A model generated the notes under the pieces. The model saw only the letters and a list, made by a program, of their open reading frames with translations, ran no database searches and was not told the DNA's origin. Shown here piece after piece: positions 52,688 through 63,102 of a stretch of DNA of 64,000 nucleotides (within the stretch, counting starts at the first letter, position 1; each line of letters opens with the position of its first letter). This stretch comes from Halioglobus sp. (GTDB lineage: Bacteria > Pseudomonadota > Gammaproteobacteria > Pseudomonadales > Halieaceae): positions 1 to 64,000 of the forward strand of contig JABSPW010000004.1 of the NCBI GenBank assembly GCA_013214285.1, written 5' to 3'. The position numbers and the translations under genes are program-made.

Positions 52688-54307
52688 ATGACAACAAACC
52701 CAAAAATATCGAACCATCACAAAGCCGCCCAACAGGCCATGGGGCGCGGGCAGCTGCGGGCAGCCCATCAACACTGTCTTGCGATATTAAAGCTCGATCC
52801 GTCGTTTGCAGACGCATGGTTTCTGTGCGGTCTGATTGCGGCCAACAACGGTTTGCCGGGAAAGTCAGTGGAGATCATCGAGAAAGCCGTGAGCCTCGCA
52901 CCTGACAATCCAGAGTACCTAGCTGAGCTTGGTAAACAAATGCTCGCGAATCAGCAGCCGGAACGCGCATTGGAAGCAGCAGAAGCGGCACGCGCATTAT
53001 CACCATCAGGTCCGCCTACGCTTGCGACACTCGGCACAGTCTTCAGTTACCTCGGAGAACATCACAAAGCACTGAATTGCTTCGAACGTGCCTCCGATTA
53101 CCTCGCGGGCAGGTCGGGGACATCAGCGGGCCTGTCTCACAAGTGGCGCTCTGAACTCAGCTTCAACTTGGCTGCAGAGCTGCAGTTCGCTGGGCGCTTT
53201 GATAAGGCGGAGGAGGCTTATGAACACGCGATAACGCTGCAACCTTGTATGTTTCAGGCCCACGCAGCACTCTCTACCCTCCGGCGCCAGACTCCCGAGA
53301 ATAATCACCTTGCTCGACTGGCAACATTGCGAAAGAAGGTTTCCAACGCGCGTGACCAATTGCAGTTAGGCTACGCCATCGCCAAGGAGCAGGAAGACCT
53401 TGGTCAGTATGAGGAAACCTTCAAAACCTTGATCTGGGCCAAGCAAGCACAAGCCCTTGCGGCGCCTTATGACTGGGAAGGCGACGCACAGTTGTTCAAG
53501 GGCATCAGAAGTCTCTTCAGCCCACAACTGCTCGAGTCTAAAGGCAGAGGGTGCGACAATTCAGAACCTATTTTTATCGTCGGAATGCCGCGTACTGGCA
53601 CCACGCTCGTGCAACAAATTCTCGCTGGTCATTCACAAGTATTCGCCGCTGGAGAACTACAGAATTTTCCTCAGCAGATTAAACGCATGACCGACTCGGA
53701 GACTCAGGGATTATTCGATCTCAATGCAGTGCAACGTGCGACGCATCTAGATATGACGCAGCTGGGCCTCGCCTACATCGACAGTACCCGACCTCGAACC
53801 GGACGAAAGGCGCACTTTACTGATAAGTTGCCGCTAAACTTCTTCCTTCTCGGGCTTATTCACCTGGCCCTCCCAAGAGCGACACTGGTTTGCCTGCGCC
53901 GCGATCCGATGGATACCTGTCTCAGCAATTACCGCCAGTTATTCGCAGCAAGTTTTAAACATTATCAGTACAACCTCGAGCTGCTCGACTGTGGCCGTTA
54001 CTATATCGAGTTCGATCGAACCATGCAGCACTGGCATAAGGTCATGCCAAACAAAATCTTTGAAGTGCAATACGAGTCCCTGGTAACTGATCCAAGAAGA
54101 GTTATTCGAGAGCTACTCGATCACTGCAATCTGGAATGGGAGAGTACGTGTCTGGATTTCGACAAACGAGCCAGCAACGTGGCCACACCAAGCGCTGTAC
54201 AAGTCCGTCAGGGGATCTTCACCGATTCAGTGAATCGATGGCAACGCTATGGCAACACACTGCAACCGCTATATGAATTGTTGCGGTCCGCTGGATACTA
54301 TGCCTGA
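52688..54307 (+). CDS. TPR-repeat sulfotransferase-family protein
   Basis: The protein has 539 residues. Residues ~8-250 are a chain of TPR-like helix pairs (e.g. AMGRGQLRAAHQHCLAILKLDPSF, DKAEEAYEHAITLQPCMFQAH). The sulfotransferase domain follows, with the 5'-phosphosulfate loop VGMPRTGTTLVQQIL near 300 and the 3'-phosphate region LVCLRRDPMDTCLSNYRQLF near 410. It would move a sulfuryl group from PAPS to an unknown acceptor. No signal peptide is seen, so it is cytoplasmic. The start is unsure: ATG 52688 or GTG 52661. Placement after a TonB receptor is a recurring marine arrangement whose meaning is unknown. Confidence 0.82.
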   Translation: MTTNPKISNHHKAAQQAMGRGQLRAAHQHCLAILKLDPSFADAWFLCGLIAANNGLPGKSVEIIEKAVSLAPDNPEYLAELGKQMLANQQPERALEAAEAARALSPSGPPTLATLGTVFSYLGEHHKALNCFERASDYLAGRSGTSAGLSHKWRSELSFNLAAELQFAGRFDKAEEAYEHAITLQPCMFQAHAALSTLRRQTPENNHLARLATLRKKVSNARDQLQLGYAIAKEQEDLGQYEETFKTLIWAKQAQALAAPYDWEGDAQLFKGIRSLFSPQLLESKGRGCDNSEPIFIVGMPRTGTTLVQQILAGHSQVFAAGELQNFPQQIKRMTDSETQGLFDLNAVQRATHLDMTQLGLAYIDSTRPRTGRKAHFTDKLPLNFFLLGLIHLALPRATLVCLRRDPMDTCLSNYRQLFAASFKHYQYNLELLDCGRYYIEFDRTMQHWHKVMPNKIFEVQYESLVTDPRRVIRELLDHCNLEWESTCLDFDKRASNVATPSAVQVRQGIFTDSVNRWQRYGNTLQPLYELLRSAGYYA

Positions 54308-54313
54308 CAAGTT

Positions 54314-55255
54314 TTATAGTGTCACACCACGGTCTGCCAACCAGTTGGCCGTCTGGTTTAGATACTCGCCACGTAATTTGTCACTCTCATTGGCCAATTG
54401 GTGGCCCGCCCCTGGCAGATATATTATCCGGCTGTTAGGGAACAACTTTTCGACTACCGCAATGTTATAACGCCAATCCACCGTTGCATCCGCATTACCC
54501 TGAATAACCAAAGCGGGGCCAACGCCGAGATTGTCATGCGACAAGGCCGCAAGCCAACGGCGCAGCGCGCGGATCCAGCGCAGGGAAATGCGATCGCTCT
54601 GCAGCGGATCCGAGCGCACAAATTCAAGGAATTCCGTATCCGACGAGTTCTTGACAAAATTTCTGCGTACGCTGCCGATAAATCGATGTAGTACGCTGTG
54701 GGCTGCCTTGATACTCCGCCAGCCAGCAGGACGTACCAACGGTGCCAGCAACACTGCTGCCTTAAACGGCCACTCATAGCGCACAGCGTAATCTATCACC
54801 GCGGCAGCACCTGTACTCTGCGCCATCACCCAAAGAGGACGTTGCGGCAGTGTAACCACCGCTAGTACATCGGCAATCGCACGACTGTAGTCGCCAAAAT
54901 CATTGATGGCGCCGGGTTCACCGCTGGACAACCCATGCCCGGGCAGGTCGAAAGCCAGCACATTGCAAGCATTAGCCAGACCCCACTCGACCAGTTTACC
55001 GAACAACCCGGTATGGTCCAGATAGCCATGTACCAAAACCATATTGCTGTGGGCGCCCGGCTGAACCCAGCGATGAACCAGCAATGTAAATGAACCGGAG
55101 TCGATAAGACCGGCAACGTGCTCAAGAGCGGGATCGTGTGCCGCGAAGTCGATGCCATAAAAGTGGCAGTACTCTGCAAAGCCATCCCGCGTATCCGGAC
55201 CAGCGCCAAAGCGCGGCAGCCGCTGACGTAGGGCCTGCAGTTGCCCGGGCGTCAC
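54314..55255 (-). CDS. alpha/beta hydrolase (S33/lysophospholipase-like)
   Basis: The protein has 313 residues. VLVHGYLDHTGLFG holds the oxyanion loop and LAFDLPGHGLSSG the following segment. The nucleophile elbow is MAQSTGA, a variant of G-x-S-x-G. The acid is probably in IQGNADATVDW and the histidine is in LPGAGHQLAN. It looks like a monoacylglycerol lipase or small esterase. It starts from a GTG four bases after the fba stop, so it may be the last gene of the fba operon. Its stop faces the sulfotransferase stop only six bases away. Confidence 0.82.
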   Translation of the reverse strand: MTPGQLQALRQRLPRFGAGPDTRDGFAEYCHFYGIDFAAHDPALEHVAGLIDSGSFTLLVHRWVQPGAHSNMVLVHGYLDHTGLFGKLVEWGLANACNVLAFDLPGHGLSSGEPGAINDFGDYSRAIADVLAVVTLPQRPLWVMAQSTGAAAVIDYAVRYEWPFKAAVLLAPLVRPAGWRSIKAAHSVLHRFIGSVRRNFVKNSSDTEFLEFVRSDPLQSDRISLRWIRALRRWLAALSHDNLGVGPALVIQGNADATVDWRYNIAVVEKLFPNSRIIYLPGAGHQLANESDKLRGEYLNQTANWLADRGVTL

Positions 55256-55259
55256 CGGA

Positions 55260-56324
55260 CTAGTGGACGGTGGGCGCTAACGCTCCAGCGTCATAAGCCT
55301 GCTGCATATCCGAAAGCGAGCGGACCGCAATGTTGTCTGCGTTGCCCGCGGTACCGAAGGATTCATAGCGAGCAATACAGATCTCTTTCATAGCGGCAAT
55401 CGTCTGCGCTAGGTATTTGCGCGGGTCGAACTCTGCTGGATTCTGGGCCATAAAACGGCGGATCGCGCCGGTCGAAGCCAACCGCAGGTCCGTATCAATA
55501 TTCACCTTACGTACTCCGTGCCTTATACCTTCCTGCACCTGTTCAACGGGGACACCGTAGGTTTCTGGTATTTCCCCTCCGTACTCATTGATGATCGCCA
55601 ACCAATCCTGGGGCACCGCGGAGGAGCCATGCATCACCAGATGGGTATTGGGAATACGCTTATGGATTTCCTTGATACGGCCGATGGCCAGGATATCGCC
55701 GGTGGGCGGACGGGTGAATTTGTAAGCCCCGTGGCTAGTGCCGCAGGCGATCGCCAGCGCATCCACTTCAGTATCCTTGACAAACTGTGCGGCTTCCTCG
55801 GGATCGGTAAGCAACTGATCATGGGTCAGTATGCCCTCGGCACCTATGCCATCCTCTTCCCCAGCCTCGCCGGTTTCCAACGACCCAAGGCAGCCGAGTT
55901 CTCCCTCCACCGAGACACCACAGGCGTGGGCCATGTTCACTGCGGTACGTGTAACCGACACGTTGTATTCATAGTCCATCGGCGTCTTGCCATCCTCGGC
56001 CAACGAACCATCCATCATGACCGAACTGAAACCTAACTGAATAGAACGCTGACAAACACCGGGGGAGACGCCGTGATCCTGGTGGACCACCACAGGTATA
56101 TGCGGAAACTCATTCATCGCGGCTTCCATCATCGCGCGCAAGAACGGCGCGCCAGCATACTTGCGGGCACCAGCACTGGCCTGCATGATCACCGGTGAAT
56201 GGGTCGTATCCGCCGCTTCCATGATCGCGCGGGTCTGTTCAAGGTTATTAACATTGAATGCTGGCACGCCGTAGTCGTGTTCGGCGGCATGATCCAACAA
56301 TTGACGCATACTGATTAAAGCCAT
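55260..56324 (-). CDS. fba: fructose-bisphosphate aldolase, class II
   Basis: The protein has 354 residues, of the zinc-dependent CbbA-like type. Zinc and substrate residues are in [52 protein letters not shown] and [13 protein letters not shown]. The C-terminal [20 protein letters not shown] is also conserved. It splits fructose 1,6-bisphosphate in glycolysis or makes it in gluconeogenesis. It lies 32 bases after pgk on the same strand and continues into the hydrolase gene. The order tkt-epd-pgk-fba is the ancestral one in Pseudomonas. Confidence 0.95.
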   Translation of the reverse strand: MALISMRQLLDHAAEHDYGVPAFNVNNLEQTRAIMEAADTTHSPVIMQASAGARKYAGAPFLRAMMEAAMNEFPHIPVVVHQDHGVSPGVCQRSIQLGFSSVMMDGSLAEDGKTPMDYEYNVSVTRTAVNMAHACGVSVEGELGCLGSLETGEAGEEDGIGAEGILTHDQLLTDPEEAAQFVKDTEVDALAIACGTSHGAYKFTRPPTGDILAIGRIKEIHKRIPNTHLVMHGSSAVPQDWLAIINEYGGEIPETYGVPVEQVQEGIRHGVRKVNIDTDLRLASTGAIRRFMAQNPAEFDPRKYLAQTIAAMKEICIARYESFGTAGNADNIAVRSLSDMQQAYDAGALAPTVH

Positions 56325-56356
56325 CGGGTATTCCTCTTAATGCTTTCCAACTGTAT

Positions 56357-57541
56357 TCACTCACTAACTTGAACCTGACCGGCTCGCTGTTCGAGTACCT
56401 CCACAGCAGGCAAGGTCTTGCCTTCCACATATTCCAGGAACGCACCACCGCCTGTTGAGATATAGGAAATGTCTTCTACTATATCGAACTTGTCGATCGC
56501 TGCCAGCGTATCGCCGCCGCCAGCCAATGAGAAGGCTGGACTGTGAGCAATTGCTCGGGCCAATGCGCGGGTGCCACTAGCAAACTGATCGAATTCGAAC
56601 ACCCCGATCGGACCATTCCACAGAATCGTCCCCGCACCCTCAAGAATCGCAGCCATCTCCCGTGCGGCCTCGGGTCCAACGTCGAAGATCATATCATCCT
56701 CGGCAACCTCGCCAGCGGGCTTGCATTCAGCAGCTGAACCTTCTGCCAATGCCTTGCCCGTGACAACATCAGCAGGCAGCGGAATTAAAGTTTTCTCCAT
56801 CAATGCTCTGGCGGCATCGATCAGGCCATGCTCACAAAGAGAGTTGCCCACTGGGCTGCCACTGGCAGCAAGGAAGGTGTTGGCGATGCCGCCACCCACT
56901 ATTAATTGATCCACCTTGTCGGAGAGCACCTCTAGTACTTCCAGTTTCGTCGACACCTTGGAGCCCCCAACGATAGCGACCATTGGACGTGTCGGTTCGG
57001 CCAGCGCCCGCTCCAGGGCAAGCAATTCTGTTTCAAGCAACGGGCCTGCACAGGCGACCGGGGCATAGCGGGCGACACCGTGCGTAGATGCCTGTGCGCG
57101 GTGCGCGGTGCCAAAGGCGTCCATGACGAAAACATCGCAAAGCGCTGCATACGCTCTGGACAACGCCTCATCATCTTTTTTTTCGCCCGTATTAAAGCGG
57201 ACATTCTCCAGCAATGCCACGTCACCATCACCTATGGCTAGCCCTGCTCGCCAGTCGGGCACAAGGTTCACGGGCCTGCCGAGCAACCCGGCCAGGTGGT
57301 TGGCGACGGGTGCCAGGGAAAACTGTTTTTCAAACTCTCCTTCTACAGGACGGCCAAGATGCGACATCAAAACGACCCTGCCGCCGGCATTCGAGGCTGC
57401 CTCAATAGTGGGTAGCGCGGCTCGCAAGCGCGCATCACTGGTAACAAGCCCATTTTTCAGGGGCACGTTCAAGTCCTCTCGAATCAATACACGCTTGCTC
57501 CGCAGGTCCTGATCCCGCATCACATCGACTCTCAATGGCAT
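56357..57541 (-). CDS. pgk: phosphoglycerate kinase
   Basis: The protein has 394 residues. Landmarks are [17 protein letters not shown] with the substrate arginine, [10 protein letters not shown], the [12 protein letters not shown] region, [33 protein letters not shown] and [13 protein letters not shown] for the nucleotide. It transfers phosphate from 1,3-bisphosphoglycerate to ADP. AGAGG eight bases before the ATG at 57541 supports that start over the internal ATG at 57520. It lies between the epd gene and fba, all on the minus strand. Confidence 0.95.
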   Translation of the reverse strand: MPLRVDVMRDQDLRSKRVLIREDLNVPLKNGLVTSDARLRAALPTIEAASNAGGRVVLMSHLGRPVEGEFEKQFSLAPVANHLAGLLGRPVNLVPDWRAGLAIGDGDVALLENVRFNTGEKKDDEALSRAYAALCDVFVMDAFGTAHRAQASTHGVARYAPVACAGPLLETELLALERALAEPTRPMVAIVGGSKVSTKLEVLEVLSDKVDQLIVGGGIANTFLAASGSPVGNSLCEHGLIDAARALMEKTLIPLPADVVTGKALAEGSAAECKPAGEVAEDDMIFDVGPEAAREMAAILEGAGTILWNGPIGVFEFDQFASGTRALARAIAHSPAFSLAGGGDTLAAIDKFDIVEDISYISTGGGAFLEYVEGKTLPAVEVLEQRAGQVQVSE

Positions 57542-57575
57542 GCTTTTAGCCTCTACTCACTTGCCCAACAAAGCA

Positions 57576-58589
57576 CTAATCCAGGCCTCCCCAGAAACCG
57601 GCGACATCCAGCATACGGTTGGCGAAGCCCCATTCGTTATCAAACCACGTCAGCACTTTCACCAGATGTCTGCCGCTGACCCGGGTCTGACTCGCATCGA
57701 CAACGCCAGACCGCGGATCGTGATTGAAGTCACAGGATGCCAGAAGCTCCTCTGTGTAGCCAAGCACACCCTCAAATCCAGACTGCGACGCGTCCCGCAG
57801 AACGCGATTAACCTGGATGACATCGGTGTCACGACGCGTCTGCACCGTGAGGTCCAATGCGGAGACATTAAGTGTCGGCACGCGTAGCGCCTGGGCTGAG
57901 AAGCGCCCGGCCATATCCGGCAGTAGGCGAGTAATACCCTTCGCCAGTTCCGTATCCACGGGGATAACAGAATGGGACGCGGCCCGGGTCTTACGAAGAT
58001 CAGTGTGGTGGTAGGCATCCAGCACCGGCTGATCGTTCATCGCTGAGTGGATGGTGGTGATGGTGCCGTATTCAATACCGAGGACACCATCCAGCGCCTT
58101 GATCACTGGCACGATTGCATTCGTGGTACAGGACGCGTTTGAAACAATACGGTGTTGCGCGCTCAGTCTTTGGTGGTTCACGCCATAGACCACCGTCATA
58201 TCAACATCTGGTTGCGCTGGTTGTGAGAACAATACCTTTTCTGCGCCGCGCTCCAGGTGCAAGGCTGCAGTAGCACGATCGGAAAACGCCCCGGTGCACT
58301 CCATAACTATATCAACACCCAGTTCTTTCCAGGGCAATTCACCGATACGGGCATGACTGAGCAAGGCAATATTATCGCCATCCACTCGCAAGTTTTTAGC
58401 GTCACCGTCCAGAGGCAACGGAAAGCGGCCCTGAGTGGAGTCGTAGCGCGTGAGATGCAATACCGTGCCAGCGTCTGCCAGTTCGTTGATAGCAACTATG
58501 CTCAGTGCATGCCTGAAACGGCTTTCATAAAGCGCACGCAGCAGGCTACGCCCTATCCTGCCATAGCCATTAATCGCTAAACGCAACAC
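57576..58589 (-). CDS. epd: erythrose-4-phosphate dehydrogenase (Epd/GAPDH family)
   Basis: The protein has 337 residues, of the GAPDH superfamily: NAD motif INGYGRIGRSLLRAL, catalytic cysteine in SNASCTTNAIVPVIK, histidine in TIHSAMNDQPVLDAYHH. The stretch DLRKTRAASHSVIPVDTELAKG is Epd-like rather than classical Gap, and the tkt-epd-pgk context is the conserved Epd position. Epd leads to pyridoxal phosphate by oxidising erythrose 4-phosphate. Since I see no other gap gene in the window, use as a glycolytic GAPDH cannot be excluded. The start at 58589 (MLRLAINGYG) is clear. Confidence 0.82.
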   Translation of the reverse strand: MLRLAINGYGRIGRSLLRALYESRFRHALSIVAINELADAGTVLHLTRYDSTQGRFPLPLDGDAKNLRVDGDNIALLSHARIGELPWKELGVDIVMECTGAFSDRATAALHLERGAEKVLFSQPAQPDVDMTVVYGVNHQRLSAQHRIVSNASCTTNAIVPVIKALDGVLGIEYGTITTIHSAMNDQPVLDAYHHTDLRKTRAASHSVIPVDTELAKGITRLLPDMAGRFSAQALRVPTLNVSALDLTVQTRRDTDVIQVNRVLRDASQSGFEGVLGYTEELLASCDFNHDPRSGVVDASQTRVSGRHLVKVLTWFDNEWGFANRMLDVAGFWGGLD

Positions 58590-58600
58590 GGCCTGAACAC

Positions 58601-60616
58601 CTACAAAAGCGCTTCAACGACAGAGGCCACATTCTCCGATGTAAAGCCAAAGTGCCTCATCAGCTCATCGCCAGGGGCAGATTCACCAAAGCTCGTCATC
58701 CCAACCACACGCCCATCCAACCCGACATATTTGTACCAGTAGTCCGCGTGCAATGCTTCTACCGCGACCCGCGCCACAACATCGCTGGGCAGCACCGCCT
58801 CGCGGTAGGTCACGTCCTGCTGCTCAAACACCTCTGCGCACGGCATAGAAACAACACGTAACGCCCTGCCTTTCAACGCGAGTTGCTCTGCTGCTTCCAT
58901 CGCCAACTGCACTTCTGATCCCGTAGCGATTACAATCGCGTCGGGTATGCCATCGCAGTCGCGCAACACATAGGCACCCTTGGCGATATTGGCCACCTGC
59001 TGGTCATCACGCTCCTGATGTGACAAGCCCTGACGAGAGAACACCAGGGACGTCGGTCCATCGCGCCGTTCAATTGCCGCTTTCCAGGCGGCCGCAGATT
59101 CGACCGTGTCGCAGGGGCGCCAGGTCTGCATGTTCGGCGTAGTGCGCAAGGTCGTCAGTTGCTCCACGGCCTGATGGGTCGGCCCGTCTTCGCCCAGACC
59201 TATTGAATCGTGGGTGAACACGAAAATAGACTGCTGCCCCATTAGCGCCGCCATGCGCACCGCATTGCGGGCGTATTCCATAAAAATCAGGAAGGTAGCA
59301 CCGTAGTTGATGAAGCCGCCATGCAGCGCAATACCATTCATAATTGCTGCCATGCCAAACTCGCGCACACCATAGTAAATATAGTTACCGGCGGGATCCT
59401 CAGCCGTAACGGCTTTCGCACCGCGCCACTGAGTGAGGTTGGAACCGGCGAGATCTGCAGAACCGCCGATCAGTTCGGGCAACAACGGCCCATAGGCATT
59501 CAGGCAGTTTTGGGAAGCTTTGCGGGAAGCGATCTGCGCACGTTGCGCCTGGCAAGTGGCAATGTACTCCTGCGCTCGGACAGAAAAATCGGCCGGTAGC
59601 TCGCCCAACAGGCGTCGCTCTAGCTCAGCCGCCAAATCCGGGTGCGCCTGCCGGTAGGCCTGCATCGCTATATTCCACGCAGCTTCGGCCGCGACGCCCG
59701 ACTTGCGGGCGTCCCAACCCTCGGCCACATGGTCAGGGATATCGAAAGGTTCATGGTTCCAACCCAATTCTTTGCGGGCTGCCGAGACCTCCTCATGGCC
59801 GAGCGCAGCGCCGTGCGTGGAAGCCGTACCCTGTTTGTTTGGTGCCCCCTTACCAATTACTGTGCGGCAGCCAATGAGCACCGGCCTATCATGCTGACCG
59901 CGGGCATCCGCAATCGCAGCACTGATCGCATCGGCATCGTGTCCATCAATATTGTCGATGACGCGCCACCCATAGGCACGAAAGCGCCGCGGTGTATCAT
60001 CGGTGAACCAGCCTGGTGCTCCATGGGTGCCAGCAACTTCACCGTCGATCGAGATGCCGTTATCGTCCCAAAAGGCGATCAGTTTGCCCAAGCCCAACGT
60101 ACCAGCCAACGAACAGGCCTCGTGAGAGATACCCTCCATGAGGCAACCATCGCCCATGAAAACATAGGTGAAGTGATCGATCACTTCGTGTCCAGGCCTG
60201 TTATACTGCGCCGCCAGCACTTTTTCCGCCAGCGCCATGCCGACAGCATTGGCGATGCCCTGGCCCAGTGGCCCGGTGGTGGTTTCAACACCCGGTGCGT
60301 AACCATACTCCGGGTGGCCCGGCGTCTTACTATGCAACTGCCGGAAGTTCTCGATTTCCGCCATGGGCAGGTCATATCCGGACAGATGCAGCAAAGCGTA
60401 GAGCAACATCGAGCCGTGACCGTTGGACAGCACAAAGCGGTCACGGTTGGGCCAGTGCGGATTAGTAGGATTGTGCCGCAGATAGTCATTCCATAGCACT
60501 TCGGCGATATCTGCCATGCCCATGGGGGCGCCCGGATGGCCGGAGTTCGCCTTCTGGACAGCATCCATGCTTAAGGCGCGAATGGCATTGGCAAGACTGG
60601 CGCGTGGGGGCGACAT
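58601..60616 (-). CDS. tkt: transketolase
   Basis: The protein has 671 residues, full length for a bacterial transketolase that moves two-carbon units with thiamine pyrophosphate. Motifs are [67 protein letters not shown] and the pyrimidine-domain [18 protein letters not shown]. The C-terminal domain is also present. GGAG seven bases before the ATG at 60616 supports the start. It is divergent from sahR and shares a 186-base spacer that contains a 24-base palindrome. Confidence 0.95.
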   Translation of the reverse strand: MSPPRASLANAIRALSMDAVQKANSGHPGAPMGMADIAEVLWNDYLRHNPTNPHWPNRDRFVLSNGHGSMLLYALLHLSGYDLPMAEIENFRQLHSKTPGHPEYGYAPGVETTTGPLGQGIANAVGMALAEKVLAAQYNRPGHEVIDHFTYVFMGDGCLMEGISHEACSLAGTLGLGKLIAFWDDNGISIDGEVAGTHGAPGWFTDDTPRRFRAYGWRVIDNIDGHDADAISAAIADARGQHDRPVLIGCRTVIGKGAPNKQGTASTHGAALGHEEVSAARKELGWNHEPFDIPDHVAEGWDARKSGVAAEAAWNIAMQAYRQAHPDLAAELERRLLGELPADFSVRAQEYIATCQAQRAQIASRKASQNCLNAYGPLLPELIGGSADLAGSNLTQWRGAKAVTAEDPAGNYIYYGVREFGMAAIMNGIALHGGFINYGATFLIFMEYARNAVRMAALMGQQSIFVFTHDSIGLGEDGPTHQAVEQLTTLRTTPNMQTWRPCDTVESAAAWKAAIERRDGPTSLVFSRQGLSHQERDDQQVANIAKGAYVLRDCDGIPDAIVIATGSEVQLAMEAAEQLALKGRALRVVSMPCAEVFEQQDVTYREAVLPSDVVARVAVEALHADYWYKYVGLDGRVVGMTSFGESAPGDELMRHFGFTSENVASVVEALL

Positions 60617-60750
60617 TACGTTCTCCAGTGCGGCGTGCGGGGTAGGCTGAAATCGGCCGCCATTTTGGCGTAAGCAGTGACGAACGGCAACACGTCGACG
60701 GATATTTGTCCCAAACGCCCGACAGCATGGGTGTGACCGCGATCACAGGG

Positions 60751-60774
60751 CTATATCAAAATATTTTGATATAG
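60751..60774. promoter_or_regulatory. 24-base perfect palindrome, probable SahR operator
   Basis: The half-site CTATATCAAAAT is followed by its exact reverse complement, giving a symmetric AT-rich site. TATAGT at its right edge fits a -10 element for sahR, so a bound regulator would block transcription. SahR, an ArsR-type regulator with a methyltransferase-like domain, is known to control metK and ahcY by binding palindromes and sensing S-adenosylhomocysteine. The distance to tkt (136 bases) allows effects on that gene too. Confidence 0.75.
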
Positions 60775-60802
60775 TTTTGTGCGCCTGCTAGACTGCTCGC
60801 CC

Positions 60803-61825
60803 ATGCCGCAATTGAACGCCGCAACGCCGGTGATACACGCAGTGACAGAGACCTCGGCAGCGCCGCAAGCAGACCTGCAACTGGCAGCCCTTACCAACCT
60901 CTGCAAGGCCAGCGCCGACTCCCTGCGCCTGCTGGTTCTGCGCGTGCTGCGTGCTGACTCCTTTGGCGTGTCCGAGCTCTGTTCCATCTTTGATATTCGC
61001 CAGCCCGCCCTCAGCCATCACCTGAAAGTCCTCGCCAATGCCGGCCTGGTCGCCGCCCGCCGGGAAGCCAATTCAATTTTTTACCGGCGCAGTGAGTTGG
61101 GCCAACACCCCCGACTCGAGGCGCTGCAACAGTCTCTATTTGCAACCGTCGACAGCTTGGAGCTGCCGGCTGACATCGAGCAGCGATTGGGCGCCCTGCA
61201 GCAACAGCGAGTGGAAAATTCCGCCAATTTCTTTCATGACAACGCTCACAAATTTCACGAACAACAAGACCTTATTGCCAGCTACGCGCAATATGCCGAT
61301 GTCGTCCTGCAAGTGTTGCAGGATACGCCAATCAAGCAACACCGCACAGTACTCGAAGTAGGCCCCGGTGACGGTTCCTTCCTGCTAGAGCTGGCGCCGC
61401 TGTTTGAGCGGGTGGTCGCGCTGGATAATGCGCCGGGCATGTTGGCAAAAGCCAAGGAGACGGCAGCTAATGCTGCTCTGACTAACATTGATTTCATTCT
61501 CGACGATACGCAACGCAGCGAACTCAGGGCGCTACAGGCTGACTGCGTAGTTATGAACATGGTCCTGCACCACACGCCTGCACCCGGTGTGGTGTTGCAG
61601 GATGTAGCTGCCTCGCTGGCGCCCGGCGGCGTGGTGCTAGTAACGGATCTGTGCAACCACGACCAGGCATGGGCGCGGGAAAATTGCGGTGATCTCTGGC
61701 TCGGTTTCGATCCCCAGGATCTCGCACAATGGGCCAGGGAAGCAGGGCTCGATGAAATGGCCGGAGTTTATCTGGCTCAACGCAACGGCTTTAAAATACA
61801 GGTACGGCTGTTCGGCCGAGTCTGA
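60803..61825 (+). CDS. sahR: ArsR-family regulator fused to SAM methyltransferase-like domain (SahR)
   Basis: The protein has 340 residues. Residues ~20-95 are an ArsR winged helix ([36 protein letters not shown]). The methyltransferase-like part has motif [20 protein letters not shown] near 185, [16 protein letters not shown] and [13 protein letters not shown]. This arrangement is that of SahR, which in other proteobacteria represses methyl-cycle genes and is released by S-adenosylhomocysteine. It is followed by metK and ahcY and preceded by a perfect palindrome. ATG 60803 is preferred to GTG 60779, which lies almost at the palindrome. Autorepression is inferred. Confidence 0.88.
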   Translation: MPQLNAATPVIHAVTETSAAPQADLQLAALTNLCKASADSLRLLVLRVLRADSFGVSELCSIFDIRQPALSHHLKVLANAGLVAARREANSIFYRRSELGQHPRLEALQQSLFATVDSLELPADIEQRLGALQQQRVENSANFFHDNAHKFHEQQDLIASYAQYADVVLQVLQDTPIKQHRTVLEVGPGDGSFLLELAPLFERVVALDNAPGMLAKAKETAANAALTNIDFILDDTQRSELRALQADCVVMNMVLHHTPAPGVVLQDVAASLAPGGVVLVTDLCNHDQAWARENCGDLWLGFDPQDLAQWAREAGLDEMAGVYLAQRNGFKIQVRLFGRV

Positions 61826-61850
61826 TTTATTTTGTAACAAGGATAAAACT

Positions 61851-63014
61851 ATGAGCGAGTACAACATTTTCACCTCTGAATCGGTGTCCGAAGGGCACCC
61901 AGACAAAATGGCAGACGCAATATCTGACACTGTCTTGGACTTCATTATCAAAGACGACCCGAATGCCCGCGTAGCCGTCGAAACCATGGTAAAAACCGGC
62001 ATGACGATCGTCGCAGGCGAAGTGACCACTACGACAGCGATGGACGACCTAGAGGACGCCATCCGCGACACCATAAAAGGAATCGGTTACGACAACTCCG
62101 ATGTCGGCTTCGACGGCCACAATTGTGCCTTGCTTAACGCGATCGGCAAGCAGTCTCACGATATTTCTATCGGCGTCACCGAAGGCGAGGGTGCTCATAT
62201 GGAGCAGGGTGCGGGTGACCAGGGATTGATGTTCGGTTACGCGACCAATGAAACCGACGCGCTCATGCCCGCGCCCATCCACTACTCTCATCGCCTTGTT
62301 GAACGGCAGGCCGACCTGCTTAAGAACGGCACCCTTTCCTGGCTCCGTCCCGACGCCAAGAGTCAAATAACCCTGCGCTATGAAGGCAGTAAGCCTGCCG
62401 CGATCGATGCAGTGGTCCTCTCTACTCAGCACGACCCTGATATCAGCCAGTCGGATATTCACGAAGCCATTATGGAAACCGTGATCAAGCCCGTACTACC
62501 GGCCGAGTGGCTGCATGGTGATACGCTGTACCACATCAATCCAACCGGTAACTTTGTGATCGGCGGGCCCGTGGGTGATTGTGGCCTGACTGGACGCAAA
62601 ATCATCGTTGATACTTACGGAGGCATGGCCCGCCACGGCGGCGGCGCATTCTCTGGCAAGGACCCCTCCAAAGTAGACCGCTCCGCGGCCTACGCCGGCC
62701 GCTATGTGGCCAAGAATATCGTTGCGGCTGGTCTGGCCGAACGCTGCGAAATTCAGGTGTCATACGCTATTGGTGTGGCGGAGCCCACTTCAATTTCCAT
62801 TAACACCTTCGGCACGGGCAAGATTGCTGACGATAAAATTCAGGAGCTGGTCCGCGAGCATTTCGACCTTCGCCCTAAAGGACTGATAGAGATGCTGAAT
62901 CTAAAGCGTCCAATCTACAAAAAGACAGCTGCATACGGCCACTTTGGCCGTGATGATGTGGATTTCACCTGGGAAAAAACGGATAAAGCGGACGCCCTGA
63001 AGGCGTCACTTTAA
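61851..63014 (+). CDS. metK: S-adenosylmethionine synthetase
   Basis: The protein has 387 residues from the ATG at 61851, with AAGGA upstream. It builds S-adenosylmethionine from ATP and methionine. Landmarks are [58 protein letters not shown] and the P-loop-like [21 protein letters not shown]-track codons before 61851 belong to the end of sahR. It lies 25 bases after sahR, and ahcY follows 88 bases after its stop. The three genes make, use and recycle the methyl donor. Confidence 0.97.
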   Translation: MSEYNIFTSESVSEGHPDKMADAISDTVLDFIIKDDPNARVAVETMVKTGMTIVAGEVTTTTAMDDLEDAIRDTIKGIGYDNSDVGFDGHNCALLNAIGKQSHDISIGVTEGEGAHMEQGAGDQGLMFGYATNETDALMPAPIHYSHRLVERQADLLKNGTLSWLRPDAKSQITLRYEGSKPAAIDAVVLSTQHDPDISQSDIHEAIMETVIKPVLPAEWLHGDTLYHINPTGNFVIGGPVGDCGLTGRKIIVDTYGGMARHGGGAFSGKDPSKVDRSAAYAGRYVAKNIVAAGLAERCEIQVSYAIGVAEPTSISINTFGTGKIADDKIQELVREHFDLRPKGLIEMLNLKRPIYKKTAAYGHFGRDDVDFTWEKTDKADALKASL

Positions 63015-63040
63015 TTTCAACAAGCTAACATCAATCACCG

Positions 63041-63081
63041 TCATTGCGGTGCGCCAGACGGCCACTTCCATAGCAATGACA
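63041..63081 (+). promoter_or_regulatory. stem-loop in the metK-ahcY spacer
   Basis: GTCATTGC and GCAATGAC are an exact eight-pair inverted repeat enclosing a GC-rich 25-base loop that can fold further. The end lies 21 bases before the ahcY start and there is no T-run. It may be an mRNA processing or translational control element. The SAH-riboswitch consensus is not evident. Confidence 0.45.
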
Positions 63082-63102
63082 GTTAAAGAGGAAACATGGT
63101 CA

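Noticed and set aside
59642-60496. 284-codon plus-strand ORF inside tkt
   Set aside because: It is a shadow frame of the high-GC transketolase gene without any motif.
63015-63102. SAH riboswitch ahead of ahcY
   Set aside because: The conserved pseudoknot sequence pieces are not found; regulation by SahR fits better.
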